A stretch of DNA of 64,000 nt from Mycobacterium dioxanotrophicus (lineage in GTDB: Bacteria > Actinomycetota > Actinomycetes > Mycobacteriales > Mycobacteriaceae), in assembly GCF_002157835.1 (NCBI RefSeq), contig NZ_CP020809.1, positions 5,952,001 through 6,016,000 on the forward strand, given 5' to 3'. The position numbers were made by a program, and so were the translations under genes. Under the pieces are notes generated by a model that saw only the letters and a program-made list of their open reading frames with translations, was not told the origin of the DNA and made no database searches. Of this stretch, positions 63,491-64,000 are shown in pieces. Each line of letters opens with the position of its first letter. Positions within the stretch are counted from its first letter, which is position 1.

Positions 63491-64000
63491 TTACAGCGCC
63501 CGGCTGATGATCTCCTTCATGATCTCGCTCGTACCGCCGTAGATCTTGTTGACCCGCGCAGCTGCATAGGCCCGGGCGATGGGGTACTCCATCATGTAGC
63601 CGTACCCGCCGAAGAACTGCACACAGCGATCGACGACGGCGACCCCCTTGTCGGCGGCCACCAGCTTGGCCATCGAAGCCAGCGCGGGGTCGATGGTGCC
63701 GTCGATGAGCTGCTGCACGCAGTAGTCGACGGTGGTCTTGATGGACAGCACCTCGGCCTTCAGTTCGGCGAGCTCGAACCGGGTGTGCTGGAACTTGATC
63801 AGCTCGCGGCCGAATGCTTCGCGCTGCTTGGTGTACTTGATGGCCTCCAGCACAGCGGCTTCGGCCATGCCCGCGCAGATCGACGCGATCACCAGCCGCT
63901 CGCGCGCAAGCTGCTCCATCAATTGATAGAACCCCAGCCCTTCCTGGGCGCCGAGCAGATTCGCGGTCGGCACACGCATGTCGGTGAAGAACAGCTCCCG
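63491..64000 (-). CDS. Acyl-CoA dehydrogenase (C-terminal part)
   Basis: The C-terminal 169 residues of an acyl-CoA dehydrogenase; the gene continues beyond the right edge. The helical domain shows REAFGRELIKFQHTRFELAE, the FAD-binding FGGYGYMMEYPIARAYAAARV, and IYGGTSEIMKE near the end. The N-terminal and beta domains, and thus the chain-length specificity, are outside the window. It would catalyse the first step of beta-oxidation, passing electrons to ETF. Confidence 0.92.
   Translation of the reverse strand, partial: RELFFTDMRVPTANLLGAQEGLGFYQLMEQLARERLVIASICAGMAEAAVLEAIKYTKQREAFGRELIKFQHTRFELAELKAEVLSIKTTVDYCVQQLIDGTIDPALASMAKLVAADKGVAVVDRCVQFFGGYGYMMEYPIARAYAAARVNKIYGGTSEIMKEIISRAL

Overview
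The window looks like chromosome from a fast-growing mycobacterium, probably Mycolicibacterium of the M. smegmatis group. The DNA is GC-rich and many starts are GTG. The backbone follows, in order and reversed, the M. tuberculosis Rv0940c-Rv0959 block as I remember it: von Willebrand/MoxR pair, purH, purN, a DUF6350 membrane protein, a DUF5336 protein, an F420-type oxidoreductase, sucD, sucC, an M23 peptidase, uvrD1, chorismate mutase, pgi, a short-chain dehydrogenase, an Fpg-type glycosylase and a second F420-type oxidoreductase. Mycothiol-dependent maleylpyruvate isomerase, LpqN and PknH-type ectodomains and cobF fit this assignment. I saw no tRNA, rRNA, CRISPR array, integrase or insertion sequence.

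Region by region: 1-4.3 kb holds a lipase fragment, an RbsD-like protein divergent from an MHS transporter (with a strong operator between them), a HAD phosphatase, a first AbiEi/nuclease-like protein and a YdcF-like membrane protein. 4.3-16 kb holds the VWA/MoxR pair, a Ser/Thr kinase with an LpqN-like sensor, a lipase, an LpqN-type lipoprotein, purN-purH and two cell-envelope proteins. 16-20.6 kb holds a dimethylsulfone monooxygenase, a KstR-box-controlled F420-type oxidoreductase, a PknH_C-type lipoprotein and a thiolase-like protein. 20.6-25.6 kb is accessory: two AAA-type ATPases joined by a 32-bp tandem repeat that encodes two coupled mini-ORFs, then a TetR regulator behind a 47-bp dyad and an S9 peptidase.

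25.6-41.5 kb returns to the core: sucD-sucC, an M23 peptidase with two small membrane proteins, uvrD1, chorismate mutase, a second AbiEi/nuclease-like gene enclosed by 47-bp inverted repeats, an acyltransferase, an aldehyde dehydrogenase, pgi with unusual base composition, a dehydrogenase and an exporter. 41.6-44.6 kb holds a CoA-transferase plus a methylmalonyl-CoA decarboxylase-like protein, and an Fpg-family protein.

44.6-51.1 kb is a complete gentisate pathway: 3-hydroxybenzoate 6-hydroxylase, IclR regulator, gentisate dioxygenase, fumarylpyruvate hydrolase, maleylpyruvate isomerase and a FUSC-type exporter. Two copies of one operator, TTCTG-N5-CAGAA, link its two transcription units. 51-54.8 kb holds a small membrane protein, cobF, an AurF-type diiron protein and a transporter.

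54.8-59.6 kb is a signalling cluster: stand-alone CheB, a STAS-kinase fusion, CheR with two PAS domains and a long coiled coil, an Ala-rich protein and a GAF-ANTAR regulator. No flagellar or receptor genes accompany it, so it probably controls transcription or translation rather than movement. The window ends with a second KstR-box oxidoreductase, a ROK regulator, an MFS transporter, a DUF5709 protein and the C-terminus of an acyl-CoA dehydrogenase. Several genes show a -10 hexamer 6-7 nt before the start codon, the arrangement expected for leaderless mRNAs.
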